Part shown: one piece after another, positions 50,642 to 60,914 of the stretch | Layout: every line of letters begins with the position of its first letter | How positions within the stretch are numbered: the stretch's first letter is position 1 | NCBI GenBank assembly: GCA_030653985.1 | Contig: JAURYJ010000042.1 | Coordinates: 56,850-120,849, forward strand | DNA length: 64,000 nucleotides | From: Methylobacter sp. | GTDB taxonomy: Bacteria > Pseudomonadota > Gammaproteobacteria > Methylococcales > Methylomonadaceae | Direction: 5' to 3' | Program-made: the position numbers and the translations under genes | The notes under the pieces: model-generated | Seen by the model: only the letters and a program-made list of their open reading frames with translations | Told to the model about the DNA's origin: nothing | Database searches by the model: none

Positions 50642-52246
50642 CTAGAAATAACGGCCATTGATCAGAAAATGGGCGGCGATACTGCCGAAGTAACCCAGCA
50701 TAATGACCGGCGTCCATTTTAAATGGCTGGTGAAAGTGTAAATTCCTTTAGCCTGTCCCATCAAGCCAACTCCTGCGGCGGAACCCACCGCCAGCATGCT
50801 GCCGCCCACACCGGCAGTCAATGTCACGAGCAGCCATTGCCCTTGAGAAATATCAGGATCCATGGTCAGTACAGATAGCATAATGGTGCCGTTATCGACA
50901 AATGCTGAGGCAATGCCGACCAGAATATTCGCCATAGTGGGGTCGATGTTGCCGTATAAATGATGGGATGCTACTTCTAAATAGCCGATGAAACTCAAAC
51001 CTCCGACCCCTACCATGACACCGTAAAAAAACAGTAGGGTATCCCATTCCAGGTTGGCGACTTTCTGGAAAATATCAAAAGGCAGTTCCTTGGCCAGTCG
51101 TTGATTTACCTCGGCTTGTGGATTATTCATATATTTCATCGGCCCAAAATGATCGATTTTGACATCGGTCAAGTCTACGGGTATCAATACCGAGTGAGAA
51201 TCACGGGTTTTTTGCAGGTAATAACTGAAAAACTTCAAATAGGTCAGACCCATCATCATCCCGGCCGCAGGTGGCAGGCTCAGGAAATTCTCGAAGCAAG
51301 CCGAGGTAATAATGGTCAATACGAATAAAAAGATGATTATCCAAGCGCCCCGTTTCATGTCCTGAGCTTCCATTACCGCAGCGGGTCTTTCTTGTGGGAT
51401 AAAGAAATTCATAATGGCCGCAGGTATTACAAAATTGATGATGGCCGGAATCAACAGGGAAAAGAAATCGGTAAAAGGCACTACGCCTTTTTGCCATACC
51501 AATAAGGTAGTGATGTCGCCAAAGGGGCTAAAGGAGCCGCCTGCATTGGAGGCGACTATAACATTGATGCAGGATAGGGTAACGAAGCGCGGGCAATCCT
51601 TACCCATAGCCAAAATAACCGAACCCATCAGCAAAGCGGTAGTGAGATTGTTGCAGCCGGACGAGATAAAGAACGACTGAAAGCCGGTAATCCAGAATAA
51701 TTGCCGATAGGTGAAGTTTTTGCTCAACAGCCAGACCCGCAGGCTGTCAAACACGCCCCTGTCTTCCATGGCATTTAAGTAAGTCATTGATACCATGATG
51801 AACAAAAACAGTTCGCCATAACCTTCAAGAGTAGAGCGGAACGCTACCCCCGCTTGCTCGCTCATCTCACCGTTGGTATAAACGGCAGCAATAAAGATCC
51901 AAATCATACTGGCTGCAAACACCATTGGTTTCGATTTTTTTAACTCAGTCACCTCTTCGGTCATTGCGAGAATATAGGCCGTTGTGAAAACGACCAGAGC
52001 TATGTAACCGGCCCAGTGCTGAGTTAAATCTAACGGTTGTACTCTGCTAATCGCGCTTACTTGATCGGCTGCCATTGATAAAGAAGGGAAAAGCAGGATA
52101 ACAAGAAGCGGGGTATATTTTGAGCAAAGCGAGGTTTTTAGCAACTTAACAAGCGGGTAAAATTTATGCGTATTGGCGCTGTTTTTACTCAATAGGTTTA
52201 AGAATAGGTAAGTTTTAAATAACGCGGCACTTAATGAAAGTTTCAT
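50642..52246 (-). CDS. nhaD: Na+/H+ antiporter, NhaD type
   Basis: About 534-residue membrane antiporter of the ion transporter superfamily. It has twelve or so hydrophobic segments; typical blocks are SGCNNLTTALLMGSVILAMG, SNAGGSFSPFGDITTLLVW, and near the C terminus ASAFVDNGTIMLSVLTMDP and GVGGSMLAVGSAAGVGLMG. A signal-like segment (LLVILLFPSLSMAAD) precedes the mature protein. The start is unclear: the frame opens at 52330, ATG 52246 is my choice, and an internal TTG just before the signal segment is possible. Confidence 0.9.
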   Translation of the reverse strand: MKLSLSAALFKTYLFLNLLSKNSANTHKFYPLVKLLKTSLCSKYTPLLVILLFPSLSMAADQVSAISRVQPLDLTQHWAGYIALVVFTTAYILAMTEEVTELKKSKPMVFAASMIWIFIAAVYTNGEMSEQAGVAFRSTLEGYGELFLFIMVSMTYLNAMEDRGVFDSLRVWLLSKNFTYRQLFWITGFQSFFISSGCNNLTTALLMGSVILAMGKDCPRFVTLSCINVIVASNAGGSFSPFGDITTLLVWQKGVVPFTDFFSLLIPAIINFVIPAAIMNFFIPQERPAAVMEAQDMKRGAWIIIFLFVLTIITSACFENFLSLPPAAGMMMGLTYLKFFSYYLQKTRDSHSVLIPVDLTDVKIDHFGPMKYMNNPQAEVNQRLAKELPFDIFQKVANLEWDTLLFFYGVMVGVGGLSFIGYLEVASHHLYGNIDPTMANILVGIASAFVDNGTIMLSVLTMDPDISQGQWLLVTLTAGVGGSMLAVGSAAGVGLMGQAKGIYTFTSHLKWTPVIMLGYFGSIAAHFLINGRYF

Positions 52247-52379
52247 TAAAGTGAAAATGGATAAAAACACTGCATATTGCATATAGGGCTCACAAGAATA
52301 CAAAATATTAGTGGGAAGATTAGGTCGCATGGTTTGCTCACTGGGCTTAAGCTGAAATTGTTTGGCGCAAAAACTAACA

Positions 52380-53027
52380 TTAGAAGCCGCCTTCGATCAA
52401 TAAACGCTCATGAAGTTTAGGGCTTTCGTGTTCGTCGCGTGCATTCTTTGGGATCAAGTCGGAATCGGTCCAACTCAATAATAATACCTTCCATTCACTA
52501 AATCGGGAGAAGCCATAGGCGGGTTCCACAATGCTTACCAGCTTGCCTTCTTTGGCATCGTAAATAGTGACACCTATTTTCGCAATGCCTTCCAGTTTGT
52601 TATTGCCTAGCAATATAATTTCAGGAATCGGGATGTTACCTGACAGTGGTATCGGGACACTCAAATCCGGCAGGCCTAGCCAGCGCGTTTTGTCTTGATT
52701 GATCGACAATGCGCCCAAGCGAATTTCGATGATGGAATCAGCATTCTGTTTGTCCATTGTGACATGATAACTCTGAAGCAGTAATTGATTTCTAATCGCT
52801 CCGATAGCATATTTGGCATCGGGACTTGATGTATCGAAATATTGAGTATCCAGGAAAACTTTGCTGTGTTTCGGTAAATTAAATTCCAGTTTGCTCGCGG
52901 CATGGTCGGCGGCAGTGGAGAGCAAAAGTTGTTCGGTGGCTGTTCTCGTTGGAAACGATTCTCTTACTGCCGAACAGCCCGTCAACATGAGAACGAAAAT
53001 ACTGATGGATGCACAGCTGTGGCGCAT
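52380..53027 (-). CDS. Predicted lipoprotein of unknown function (DUF6655-like)
   Basis: 215-residue product with a lipoprotein signal MRHSCASISIFVLMLTGCSA (lipobox LTGC). The mature start ESFPTRTATEQLLLSTAAD recalls the DUF6655 family. The rest is a mixed alpha/beta domain with LPDLSVPIPLSGNIPIPEI. ATG 53027 was chosen because it gives the cleanest signal peptide; the frame opens at 53180. It follows the amino acid permease on the same strand. Confidence 0.7.
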   Translation of the reverse strand: MRHSCASISIFVLMLTGCSAVRESFPTRTATEQLLLSTAADHAASKLEFNLPKHSKVFLDTQYFDTSSPDAKYAIGAIRNQLLLQSYHVTMDKQNADSIIEIRLGALSINQDKTRWLGLPDLSVPIPLSGNIPIPEIILLGNNKLEGIAKIGVTIYDAKEGKLVSIVEPAYGFSRFSEWKVLLLSWTDSDLIPKNARDEHESPKLHERLLIEGGF

Positions 53028-53176
53028 CCCATATTTGAAATGGTTAGATAGCATTGAAATGTAGAGTAATTGCAAAGAAACGAAGGGTAGATAATCTTTT
53101 TTAAATACAGATATATAACCTGCGTTTCCGGCAAATTCGAAGTGTGTTTGCCGGAAACACAGGTTACATAGCCAGT

Positions 53177-54586
53177 TCAACTAGTCTTTGCCAGCTTACT
53201 GTGATGCATAGAATAAGAAAAATAAACAATCAGCCCAATAACCAGCCAGACCACAAAGCGCAGCCAGGTTAGGGACGGCAGAAACGCCATCAGCGCGGTG
53301 CAGGACAGCATGCCCAGTACTGGAAATAGCGGGCTGAACGGCGAGCGGAACGGGCGTTTCATGTCCGGCTTGGTGATGCGCAGCACCAATACGCCTAAGC
53401 ATACCAGCACGAATGCGGCCAAGGTGCCGATGTTGACCAGTTCGGCCAGATCGCCCAGCGGGATGAAGCCTGCGGCTATCGCCATAATGATGCCGCATAG
53501 CACGATGACGCGTACCGGGGTTTGGGTTTTGGGGTTCACTTCGCTAAAGAATGGCGACAGCAGGCCATCGCGGGACATCGCGAAGATGATGCGGGTCAGT
53601 CCGTAATACAGCACCAGCATGACCGTGGTAAGTCCTGCAATAACGCCGGTTGAAATCAGCGCCGATGCCCAGTTGTAACCGAGCAGGTTTAGGGCGTGCG
53701 CGACAGGCGAGGAGACGTTGAGTTCGGTATAGTTGACGACGCCGGTCAGCAGGCCGGAAACCAGGATGTAGATGACGGTGCAAAAGCCCAGCGAGGTAAC
53801 GATACCGAACGGCAGGTCGCGTTGCGGATCGCGGGCTTCTTCGGCGGCAGTGGACACCGCATCAAAGCCGACGTAGGCAAAAAATACCAGCGATGCGCCC
53901 GCCAGAACGCCCGTGGTTTTACCGCCAGGCAGGGTTTGGAACCAGCCAAATGGCATGAACGGATGCCAGTTTTCTGGGTGAATATTGAACGCGGCAACGG
54001 CGATAAAGACGGTGATGGTGAGTAGCTTGACAAATACCATCGCATTGTTGACTTTGACACTGTGCTTGACACCCATGATCAACAGCATCATTAATAGCAG
54101 AATAATCGCGGCTGCAGGCAGGTTGATTAGTCCACCGAGTTTTGGGGCTTTGGTCAACATTTCCGGTAGCGGTATGCCGATAGCGGTCAATGCGTTATTG
54201 AAGTAGCCGGACCAGCCGTTGGCGACGGTCGCTACGGCAAGGCTGTATTCCAGCAGCAAATCCCAGCCGATCATAAAGGCGAATATCTCCCCGAAAGCCA
54301 CATAGCTGTAGCCGTATGCGCTGCCGCAGCCGCCGACTGAGGCGGATAATTCGGCATATGACAAGGCGGCGAAAGCGCAGGCGAGTCCGGCGATCACAAA
54401 TGACAGTATGACGGCAGGCCCGGATTGAGTCGCGGCGGCGATTCCGGTCAGTACAAAGATACCGGTGCCAATGATTGCGCCTATGCCGAGAAAGGCCAAA
54501 TCCCATTTAGACAGACAACGCTTGAGGCCGCTGCCTGAGTCATCATCCAAGGTAATGTGTTTGCTGCGAAAAATGGGTAGGAACAT
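53177..54586 (-). CDS. APC-family amino acid permease (CAT-like)
   Basis: 469-residue inner membrane permease with about twelve membrane segments. The APC substrate motif is GIGAIIGTGIFVLTG in TM1. The conserved FFAYVGFDAVSTAAEEARDPQRDLP block in TM6 and after is typical of cationic/general amino acid transporters. I chose ATG 54586 (MFLPIFRSKH), preceded by AAGAGA; the frame runs to 54712 and would add an atypical extra helix. The C-terminal helices are intact. Substrate unknown. Confidence 0.9.
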   Translation of the reverse strand: MFLPIFRSKHITLDDDSGSGLKRCLSKWDLAFLGIGAIIGTGIFVLTGIAAATQSGPAVILSFVIAGLACAFAALSYAELSASVGGCGSAYGYSYVAFGEIFAFMIGWDLLLEYSLAVATVANGWSGYFNNALTAIGIPLPEMLTKAPKLGGLINLPAAAIILLLMMLLIMGVKHSVKVNNAMVFVKLLTITVFIAVAAFNIHPENWHPFMPFGWFQTLPGGKTTGVLAGASLVFFAYVGFDAVSTAAEEARDPQRDLPFGIVTSLGFCTVIYILVSGLLTGVVNYTELNVSSPVAHALNLLGYNWASALISTGVIAGLTTVMLVLYYGLTRIIFAMSRDGLLSPFFSEVNPKTQTPVRVIVLCGIIMAIAAGFIPLGDLAELVNIGTLAAFVLVCLGVLVLRITKPDMKRPFRSPFSPLFPVLGMLSCTALMAFLPSLTWLRFVVWLVIGLIVYFSYSMHHSKLAKTS

Positions 54587-54873
54587 GGGGCGATCTCTTG
54601 TTATTGGGATGAAGGTAATGTGTTGTATTAATTGAATTATAGGGCTAATGGCGATAATCCCCAAAATAAGCCCAAGAATGCCAGCTAAATTATGCTTAAG
54701 CCAGTCTGACATGATATTATAGTGGGTTTTTTATAGGGGCAGATCTTGCGTGTTTAGCTGGAGATTGTCTATATTTAGGTGTGGATTTATCTACGCCGAC
54801 AACTGGCAAACAACGTTGGTTGTTGAAAACAGTTATTATTTTTTTATATTGTGTTTCTGAGAAATTTATCGCA

Positions 54874-55929
54874 ATGAATATTCGCGCACTACTTAGCTTT
54901 ACTATCTTACTGTCCGTCATTAGCGGCCAGGCAAATGCTACGACCTATGCTATGCCTGAAAACACTCAGGATAGCGTCATCACTCAATACCCTGATGGTA
55001 TACCTTTAGCCCATACAGATGAGGACGAAACCTTATTAGATGTGGCGCGCCGCTTTCTTTTGGGGCAGACAGAAATAGTCAGGTTAAACCCCGATATTGA
55101 TCGTTGGCTGGTTAAAAAAGGCGAGATTGTTCGTTTATCTAATAAGCGTATTTTGCCGGATTCTCCGCGCAATGGAATCACCTTAAATATTTCCGAATAC
55201 CGTATGTATTATTATCCGCCGACGAAAAAGGGTGAAACGCCTAAGCAGGTTATGTCTTATGCGCATGGCGTCGGTAGGCAGGATTGGAAGACACCATTGG
55301 GTCAAACCAAAATTACCCGAAAAATCATGAACCCTTCATGGCATCCGCCCGAATCAATTAGACGCGAACATGCGGCGAATGGCGACCCTTTGCCGGTTGT
55401 TGTTCCGCCGGGGCCGAATAATCCGCTGGGTACGCGTGCACTGCATCTGGCGCTGCCGGGAGAATACCGGATACACGGTACCGATGTTGACAAGATTCAT
55501 GGCATAGGCATGCAGATAACGCATGGCTGTGTTCGTATGTATCCTAAAGATGTCGAAGAGTTATATGATATGGTCGCAGTCGGAACGCCGGTCTATATCG
55601 TTAAGCAACCTATCAAGGTTGGCTGGCTGGATAATGTTCTTTATGTAGAAGCGCATCCTAGTTTGGAGGGTGAGGAGACTACGCTGGAACAGCGTTTCGC
55701 CGTAGCACTGGGCTTGATTGAAAAGGCTAATAATCAGGAAATGCCTGATTATGATCAAAAAGCGTTAAATCGGGCACTTACCAATCAGGCGGGTGAGCCT
55801 ATAGCTATATATGAACGCTTGCCGCCGCTGGAAAATGCGGATGCCGGAGTGCAAACCGAGGAAGCGCCTCAAGCCGCTCCGAAACCGGCGCGCCAGCCTT
55901 CTCCAACGGGTTATTATCGCGGTTACTAA
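54874..55929 (+). CDS. L,D-transpeptidase (YkuD/ErfK family)
   Basis: 351-residue periplasmic enzyme that makes 3-3 peptidoglycan cross-links or anchors lipoproteins. A signal peptide ends near SGQANAT. A LysM-like part (DETLLDVARRFLLGQTEIVRLNP) is at about 45-90. The YkuD domain has IHGTD and the catalytic HGCVRMYP with the cysteine nucleophile. The C-terminal 50 residues are Pro/Ala-rich. The frame opens at GTG 54781, but ATG 54874 starts the signal peptide. Confidence 0.92.
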   Translation: MNIRALLSFTILLSVISGQANATTYAMPENTQDSVITQYPDGIPLAHTDEDETLLDVARRFLLGQTEIVRLNPDIDRWLVKKGEIVRLSNKRILPDSPRNGITLNISEYRMYYYPPTKKGETPKQVMSYAHGVGRQDWKTPLGQTKITRKIMNPSWHPPESIRREHAANGDPLPVVVPPGPNNPLGTRALHLALPGEYRIHGTDVDKIHGIGMQITHGCVRMYPKDVEELYDMVAVGTPVYIVKQPIKVGWLDNVLYVEAHPSLEGEETTLEQRFAVALGLIEKANNQEMPDYDQKALNRALTNQAGEPIAIYERLPPLENADAGVQTEEAPQAAPKPARQPSPTGYYRGY

Positions 55930-55948
55930 GGCTGAAGATTGTCAATAA

Positions 55949-55971
55949 CCGCAGGGTGAACAGCCCTGCGG
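55949..55971. terminator. Hairpin after the L,D-transpeptidase gene
   Basis: CCGCAGGG and CCCTGCGG arms with a 7-base loop lie 20 bases after the stop. A T-rich stretch follows at a distance (near 55990), so termination is plausible but not certain. Confidence 0.5.
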
Positions 55972-56027
55972 GTAAACCTGTTAAACTACTTTATTTTTAA
56001 CGCATAACCTTTTTCCGGTACATTCCT

Positions 56028-57611
56028 TTGAAAAAAATCCTTATTTCCGACAAATTGGCAGAAGCCGGTATCAATTATTTAAACGAGCAGTCCGGCATAC
56101 AAATTCATATTGAAACCGGACTCAATGAGGAGCAGCTGTGCAGTATCATTGGCGATTACGATGCGCTGTTGATTCGTAGCGATACCCAGGTGACCAAAAA
56201 AGTGTTGCAGGCGGCAAAGCACCTAAAGCTGATAGGTCGTGCCGGTATCGGTGTCGATAATGTCGATATTCCTGCGGCAACGGAACTGGGCATTATTGTG
56301 ATGAATACGCCGGATGCCAATGCGACCACGACTGCCGAATTGGCCGTCGCGCATATGATGTCGCTAAGCCGGCATTTGCCTAAGGCTGACCGCTCCATTC
56401 GCGCCGGAAAGTGGGAGCGCTCCAAGTTGATGGGCTCTGAAATTGCTCATAAAACCTTGGCGATATTGGGTTTCGGCACCATTGGCCGGATCGTCTCGCA
56501 ACGCGGTTTGGGTCTGAAAATGCAGGTGATTGCCTATGATCCCTTTGTTGCACCGGAAATATTTGCAGATCTGGGCGTTGAATCGGTCAGTCTGGAAGAG
56601 CTGGTGACTAGGGCGGATTATCTGACCCTGCATTGCCCTTTGATCGAAAAAACCCGCAACATTATTGGCAGCGCTCAGCTGGCGACGATGAAAAAAGAAG
56701 CGATGATTATCAACTGCGCCAGAGGCGGCTTGATTGACGAAGCCGCTTTGTATGAGGCCTTGAAAAATGGCCAGATAGCCGGTGCGGCGCTGGATGTTTA
56801 TGAAAATGAACCGCCGGCCAACTCGCCGTTGCTGGAATTGGACAATATCGTTTTCACCCCGCATTTGGGTGCGTCGACCAGCGAAGCGCAGGTCGCGGTC
56901 AGCGTCGAAATTGCCCGGCAGGCGGTTACTTTTTTAAAGACCGGGGAGGCGGTTAATGCGTTAAACCTGCCTAGAGTATCGGCCGAAGAGCTGAAAAAAT
57001 CGCGCGAATTTATGACGCTAGCCAATATTCTTGGCAAGGTGTTGGTGGGACTGGCGACCAAGCCGATAGAAAAAATCGAAGTGGCGTTAATGGGCAGGGC
57101 GGCAGAAGTTGAAGTGCGTCCAGTTTCTGTCGCTGCCTTAATCGGCGTGTTAAGCGGACAATTTTCCACACCGGTAAACCGGGTTAACGCCGAAAATATT
57201 GCCAAGCGCCAGGGCATTGTTCTGGTTGAATCGAAAACCGAAGAAACTCAGGATTATTTGTCGCTGATCAAGGTGACCGGGCATTGCGGGGATCAAACCA
57301 TTACGCTGGCAGGAACCTTGTTGGGCGGCTGTCATCCGCGTCTGGTTTGTATTGACCAGTTTGATATTGAAGTGGTACCCGAAGGCACCTTATTAGTGAC
57401 CCAGCATGACGACAAGCCGGGCGTTATCTCGGCAATCAGCAGTGTACTGGGCAATGCCAATATCAATATCTCCAGGATGCAGGTGGGTACGGCGGATGAA
57501 CAGCAGCGGGCGATGGCGGTTATTAGTGTTTCCGAACCCTTGACAGATGATTTGTTGCAGCAGTTGTGTCTTATTCCTGCGGTACACAAGGCGATCCAGA
57601 TTAACTTATGA
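56028..57611 (+). CDS. serA: D-3-phosphoglycerate dehydrogenase
   Basis: 527-residue NAD enzyme that commits glycolytic 3-phosphoglycerate to serine synthesis. It has the substrate domain, the Rossmann motif LGFGTIGRIVSQRGLG, catalytic blocks (LTLHCPL, INCARGGLIDEAALYEAL, HLGAST), an intervening ASB domain and a C-terminal ACT domain (VTQHDDKPGVISAISSVLGNANINISRM) for serine feedback. This is the long form. It starts with TTG at 56028. Its stop overlaps the serB start by four bases. Confidence 0.96.
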   Translation: MKKILISDKLAEAGINYLNEQSGIQIHIETGLNEEQLCSIIGDYDALLIRSDTQVTKKVLQAAKHLKLIGRAGIGVDNVDIPAATELGIIVMNTPDANATTTAELAVAHMMSLSRHLPKADRSIRAGKWERSKLMGSEIAHKTLAILGFGTIGRIVSQRGLGLKMQVIAYDPFVAPEIFADLGVESVSLEELVTRADYLTLHCPLIEKTRNIIGSAQLATMKKEAMIINCARGGLIDEAALYEALKNGQIAGAALDVYENEPPANSPLLELDNIVFTPHLGASTSEAQVAVSVEIARQAVTFLKTGEAVNALNLPRVSAEELKKSREFMTLANILGKVLVGLATKPIEKIEVALMGRAAEVEVRPVSVAALIGVLSGQFSTPVNRVNAENIAKRQGIVLVESKTEETQDYLSLIKVTGHCGDQTITLAGTLLGGCHPRLVCIDQFDIEVVPEGTLLVTQHDDKPGVISAISSVLGNANINISRMQVGTADEQQRAMAVISVSEPLTDDLLQQLCLIPAVHKAIQINL

Positions 57612-58258
57612 GTTTTGAGGTCATCTGCTTTGATTGCGACAGCACCTTAAGCAAAATAGAGGGCATAGACGAACTCGCCCGGCGTGTCGGCTTGGGCGAG
57701 GAAATGTCCAGATTGACCAATGCGGCAATGAATGGCGAAGTGCTGCTGGAAGCCGTCTATGAACAACGTTTGTCGCTGATCAGGCCGGATCAATCCAGCA
57801 TCGACTGGCTGGCGGATTTGTATATCGAGCAGATCGTCGATGGCGCTAAAGAAGTATTTGAGACCTTAACTGCGCTCGGCAAGGAGCTGCACATTGTCAG
57901 CGGCGGACTCCGTCAGGCTATTTTGCCGCTGGCACGGGTTTTAGGTTTGCCGGAAACTCAGGTTCACGCAGTCGATATTTATTTCAATGCAGATGGCAGT
58001 TATCGCGATTATGATCAGAGCTCGCCGTTGGCCAGATCGGGCGGCAAAGCCGTTATTGTGGGCACACTTAAGGCGCAAGGCTCACTGGTTATGGTGGGCG
58101 ACGGCAACACCGATATGGAAGCCAAGCAAGCCGGAGCCGTTGTGATCGGCTTTGGCGGCGTGGTTGACCGGCAGGTGGTTCGCGAACAAGCCGATTTTTA
58201 CAGCGCTGAACCGACCTTGGTATCAATACTGGCGCATATTTTATCAACGACCGATTAA
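57608..58258 (+). CDS. serB: Phosphoserine phosphatase-like HAD hydrolase
   Basis: 216-residue HAD-family phosphatase. Motif I is FDCDST with nucleophile D9 and acid D11, motif II is HIVSGG, motif III includes the Lys in GGKAVIVG, and motif IV is MVGDGNTDMEAK. It completes the serine pathway next to serA, with ATGA overlap. It lacks the N-terminal ACT-like part of E. coli SerB. Confidence 0.92.
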   Translation: MSFEVICFDCDSTLSKIEGIDELARRVGLGEEMSRLTNAAMNGEVLLEAVYEQRLSLIRPDQSSIDWLADLYIEQIVDGAKEVFETLTALGKELHIVSGGLRQAILPLARVLGLPETQVHAVDIYFNADGSYRDYDQSSPLARSGGKAVIVGTLKAQGSLVMVGDGNTDMEAKQAGAVVIGFGGVVDRQVVREQADFYSAEPTLVSILAHILSTTD

Positions 58259-58284
58259 TTTAACCGTACTTTAAGAGAGAGACA

Positions 58285-59031
58285 ATGGCTGGGCATAGTA
58301 AATGGGCTAATATCAAGCATCGTAAAGCAGGGCAGGATGCTAAACGCGGCAAAATTTTCACTAAAATGCTGCGGGAAATAACGGTAGCGGTAAAAACCAG
58401 TGGGCCCGATGCGGCAAGCAATCCGACTTTACGCACTGCGGTTGATAAAGCCTTGGGCGCAAATATGCGCCGCGATACCATCGATACCGCAATCAAAAAG
58501 GCATCCGGCGCGTTAGAAGGCGTTAATTACGAAATCGTTCGTTATGAAGGTTACGGTCCTGGCGGCACGGCAGTTATGGTCGATTGTCTGACCGATAATC
58601 GCAACCGCACTGTCGGCGAAGTGCGTCATGCTTTTACTAAAGCGGGCGGCAACTTGGGCACAGACGGTTCTGTGGCTTATCTATTTAGTAAGATCGGTAT
58701 CCTTAGTTATGCGCCTTCGGTTGATGAGGATGCGCTGATGGAGGCGGCTTTGGAAGCCGGAGCCGAAGATGTCATCGTCAATGACGATGGTTCGGTGGAT
58801 GTGATGACCACGCCGGAAAGCTATCTGGAAGTCAAAGATGCGTTGATTGCCGCAGGTTTTACGCCGGATAATGCCGAAGTTACCATGCAGGCGGCAACCC
58901 TGGCTGAATTGGATGCCGAAGGTGCAGAAAAGATGATGCGTTTGATAGACCGGTTGGAAGATCTGGATGACGTGCAGAATGTTTATTCCAATGCGGATAT
59001 TAGCGACGAAATTATGGATGGGCTGGAATAA
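58285..59031 (+). CDS. yebC: YebC/PmpR family protein
   Basis: 248-residue YebC/TACO1 protein, thought to act as a transcription regulator or translation factor at difficult motifs. Signature: [27 protein letters not shown], then [28 protein letters not shown] lies just upstream of the ATG. Usually followed directly by ruvC; here a toxin-antitoxin intervenes. Confidence 0.96.
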   Translation: MAGHSKWANIKHRKAGQDAKRGKIFTKMLREITVAVKTSGPDAASNPTLRTAVDKALGANMRRDTIDTAIKKASGALEGVNYEIVRYEGYGPGGTAVMVDCLTDNRNRTVGEVRHAFTKAGGNLGTDGSVAYLFSKIGILSYAPSVDEDALMEAALEAGAEDVIVNDDGSVDVMTTPESYLEVKDALIAAGFTPDNAEVTMQAATLAELDAEGAEKMMRLIDRLEDLDDVQNVYSNADISDEIMDGLE

Positions 59032-59138
59032 ATTAAATAAGGCACAGGGTAAAAGGTTCATAGCGCGCGTAGCCCCGTAGGCTGGGTTGATAAACCCTGC
59101 CATAATCTCCAACACACACTCGAGGAGGGAAAATTGTC

Positions 59139-59369
59139 ATGAATCATCTTAATGAAATAACTACCCATAGCCAAAAGCTGCCGGAAAGTTTACAAAAAGA
59201 GGTATTGGATTTTATTTGTTTTCTGGAAGATCGTTATTCATTTAAACCGATAACACAGCAATTAACCGACGAAGAGATTGAACAGGCTTGCGGCATTTTA
59301 CAGGCCCCACACGGTATCACCTTGGAACAAATGGATGAGGCCATTAAAAAACGCGGCGGGAGTTTATGA
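59139..59369 (+). CDS. Antitoxin, DUF2281/VapB-like
   Basis: 76-residue protein with the DUF2281-type N terminus (LPESLQKEVLDFICFLEDRY) and a C-terminal tail that could wrap the toxin. GAGGAGGG lies 10 bases upstream. Overlaps the PIN toxin by four bases (ATGA). Confidence 0.8.
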   Translation: MNHLNEITTHSQKLPESLQKEVLDFICFLEDRYSFKPITQQLTDEEIEQACGILQAPHGITLEQMDEAIKKRGGSL

Positions 59370-59767
59370 TTGCAGTTGATACCAATGTGCTGGTGCGTTT
59401 GTTAATCAACGATCCAGATTCACAAACACAAGTCAGTTTAGCTAAGGCTCTGTTAAAACGTGCTAAACAGGTTTATGTGCCACAAATCGTACAAATTGAA
59501 ATGGTTTGGGTATTGGAAACGGCTTACGACTTTGATAAGGCAGCCGTTATAAGCGTACTAAAGCATCTTCAGCAAACTTTGCTTTTTGTGTTGCAAGATG
59601 AAGCTCAGTTTGATCTGGCATTGGCGACTTTTGAAAATCATACTGCGGATTTTTCTGATTACCTTATTTTGTCAGGCTGTTTGGAAAATAATCATGAGTT
59701 ATTTACCTTTGATAAGAAACTTGCAAGATTGCAATCGGTTAAGCTACTTGATGAAAATCAGCTATAG
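59366..59767 (+). CDS. PIN-domain toxin, VapC-like
   Basis: 133-residue PIN RNase. The acidic residues are D5 (AVDTNVLVRLL), E in QIEMVWVLE, D in DFSDYLILSG and D in FTFDKKLARL, so the site looks complete. VapC toxins cut tRNA or rRNA. The pair is in the same direction as yebC and ruvC. Confidence 0.9.
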   Translation: MIAVDTNVLVRLLINDPDSQTQVSLAKALLKRAKQVYVPQIVQIEMVWVLETAYDFDKAAVISVLKHLQQTLLFVLQDEAQFDLALATFENHTADFSDYLILSGCLENNHELFTFDKKLARLQSVKLLDENQL

Positions 59768-59808
59768 CAAAATAGTGTAAACAACGCCCCATCATTAATT
59801 AATAACAA

Positions 59809-60306
59809 ATGATAATTTTAGGCATAGACCCCGGTTCCAGAATAACCGGTTACGGCATTATAGAAGACTCAGCGCACGGTTATAAATACATAGCCAGCGG
59901 CTGTATTCGGATTAAAGTCGATTATTTTCCTGATCGGCTCAAGCAAATCTTTGACGGCATTGTCGAAGTTGTTGAACGCTATCAACCCGAACAAATGGCT
60001 ATAGAGCAGGTATTTATGCATAAAAATGCCGATTCAGCACTCAAGTTGGGTCAGGCGCGGGGAGCGGCAATTTGTGCGGTTCATACCGCCGGTTTGCCGG
60101 TGTTTGAATATGCGGCCCGGCAAGTCAAGCAAGCGGTGGTGGGCAAAGGCAGCGCCGAAAAAACACAGGTTCAGCACATGGTGAAAATTCTGTTAAATAT
60201 TCAAGGCGAGTTACAGATCGATGCCGGCGATGCGCTGGGCATCAGTATTTGTCATGCCCATTATCAGCAAACTGCACAGCGTTTGCAGCAGGGTTTGTTG
60301 CGATGA
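59809..60306 (+). CDS. ruvC: Holliday junction resolvase RuvC
   Basis: 165-residue endonuclease that cuts four-way junctions. Catalytic acids: D7 in [15 protein letters not shown] in [11 protein letters not shown], and the C-terminal [12 protein letters not shown] pair. It overlaps ruvA by four bases. Confidence 0.96.
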   Translation: MIILGIDPGSRITGYGIIEDSAHGYKYIASGCIRIKVDYFPDRLKQIFDGIVEVVERYQPEQMAIEQVFMHKNADSALKLGQARGAAICAVHTAGLPVFEYAARQVKQAVVGKGSAEKTQVQHMVKILLNIQGELQIDAGDALGISICHAHYQQTAQRLQQGLLR

Positions 60307-60914
60307 TCGGTTTTCTGCGCGGCAAATTGGCGTTTAAAGCGCCGCCATTGTTGATGCTCGACGTGAATGGCGTCGGCTATGAAGTCGAGGCGCCGATGAC
60401 GACTTTTTATAATCTGCCCGCTATCGGTTCTGAGATTATGCTGCATACGCATCTGGTGGTTCGGGAAGATGCGCACATCCTGTTCGGGTTTTCAACCGAG
60501 GCGGATCGGGCTATGTTCAGAACCCTGATCAAGGTCAATGGCGTCGGCCCTAAGCTGGCGTTGGCGATTTTATCGGGACAGAGTGCTGAAGAATTCCATC
60601 GCTGCATTCATAATAATGATACCCAAGCTTTGGTGCGCTTGCCGGGAGTCGGTAAAAAAACCGCCGAACGTCTGGTGATTGAAATGCGCGACCGGTTGCC
60701 GGACTTGAGTGATTCAACCGATTCGGTCGATTCATCAGCAGTCGGCAGCGATAAAATCCAGCGGGTTAATAACCCCAAACAAGAAGCCATTAGCGCCTTG
60801 TGTTCTCTGGGCTATAAGCCACTGGATGCCGGAAAAATGGTGCAAAATATCAGTATTGAAGGCAAAAGCTGTGAAGACATTATCCGGCTGGCATTACAGG
60901 GCTCGGTCAGATGA
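60303..60914 (+). CDS. ruvA: Holliday junction DNA helicase subunit RuvA
   Basis: 203-residue junction-binding tetramer subunit. It has [14 protein letters not shown], two helix-hairpin-helix motifs ([13 protein letters not shown] and [20 protein letters not shown]) and the C-terminal RuvB-binding domain. ATG 60303 overlaps the ruvC stop. It overlaps ruvB by four bases. Confidence 0.96.
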   Translation: MIGFLRGKLAFKAPPLLMLDVNGVGYEVEAPMTTFYNLPAIGSEIMLHTHLVVREDAHILFGFSTEADRAMFRTLIKVNGVGPKLALAILSGQSAEEFHRCIHNNDTQALVRLPGVGKKTAERLVIEMRDRLPDLSDSTDSVDSSAVGSDKIQRVNNPKQEAISALCSLGYKPLDAGKMVQNISIEGKSCEDIIRLALQGSVR

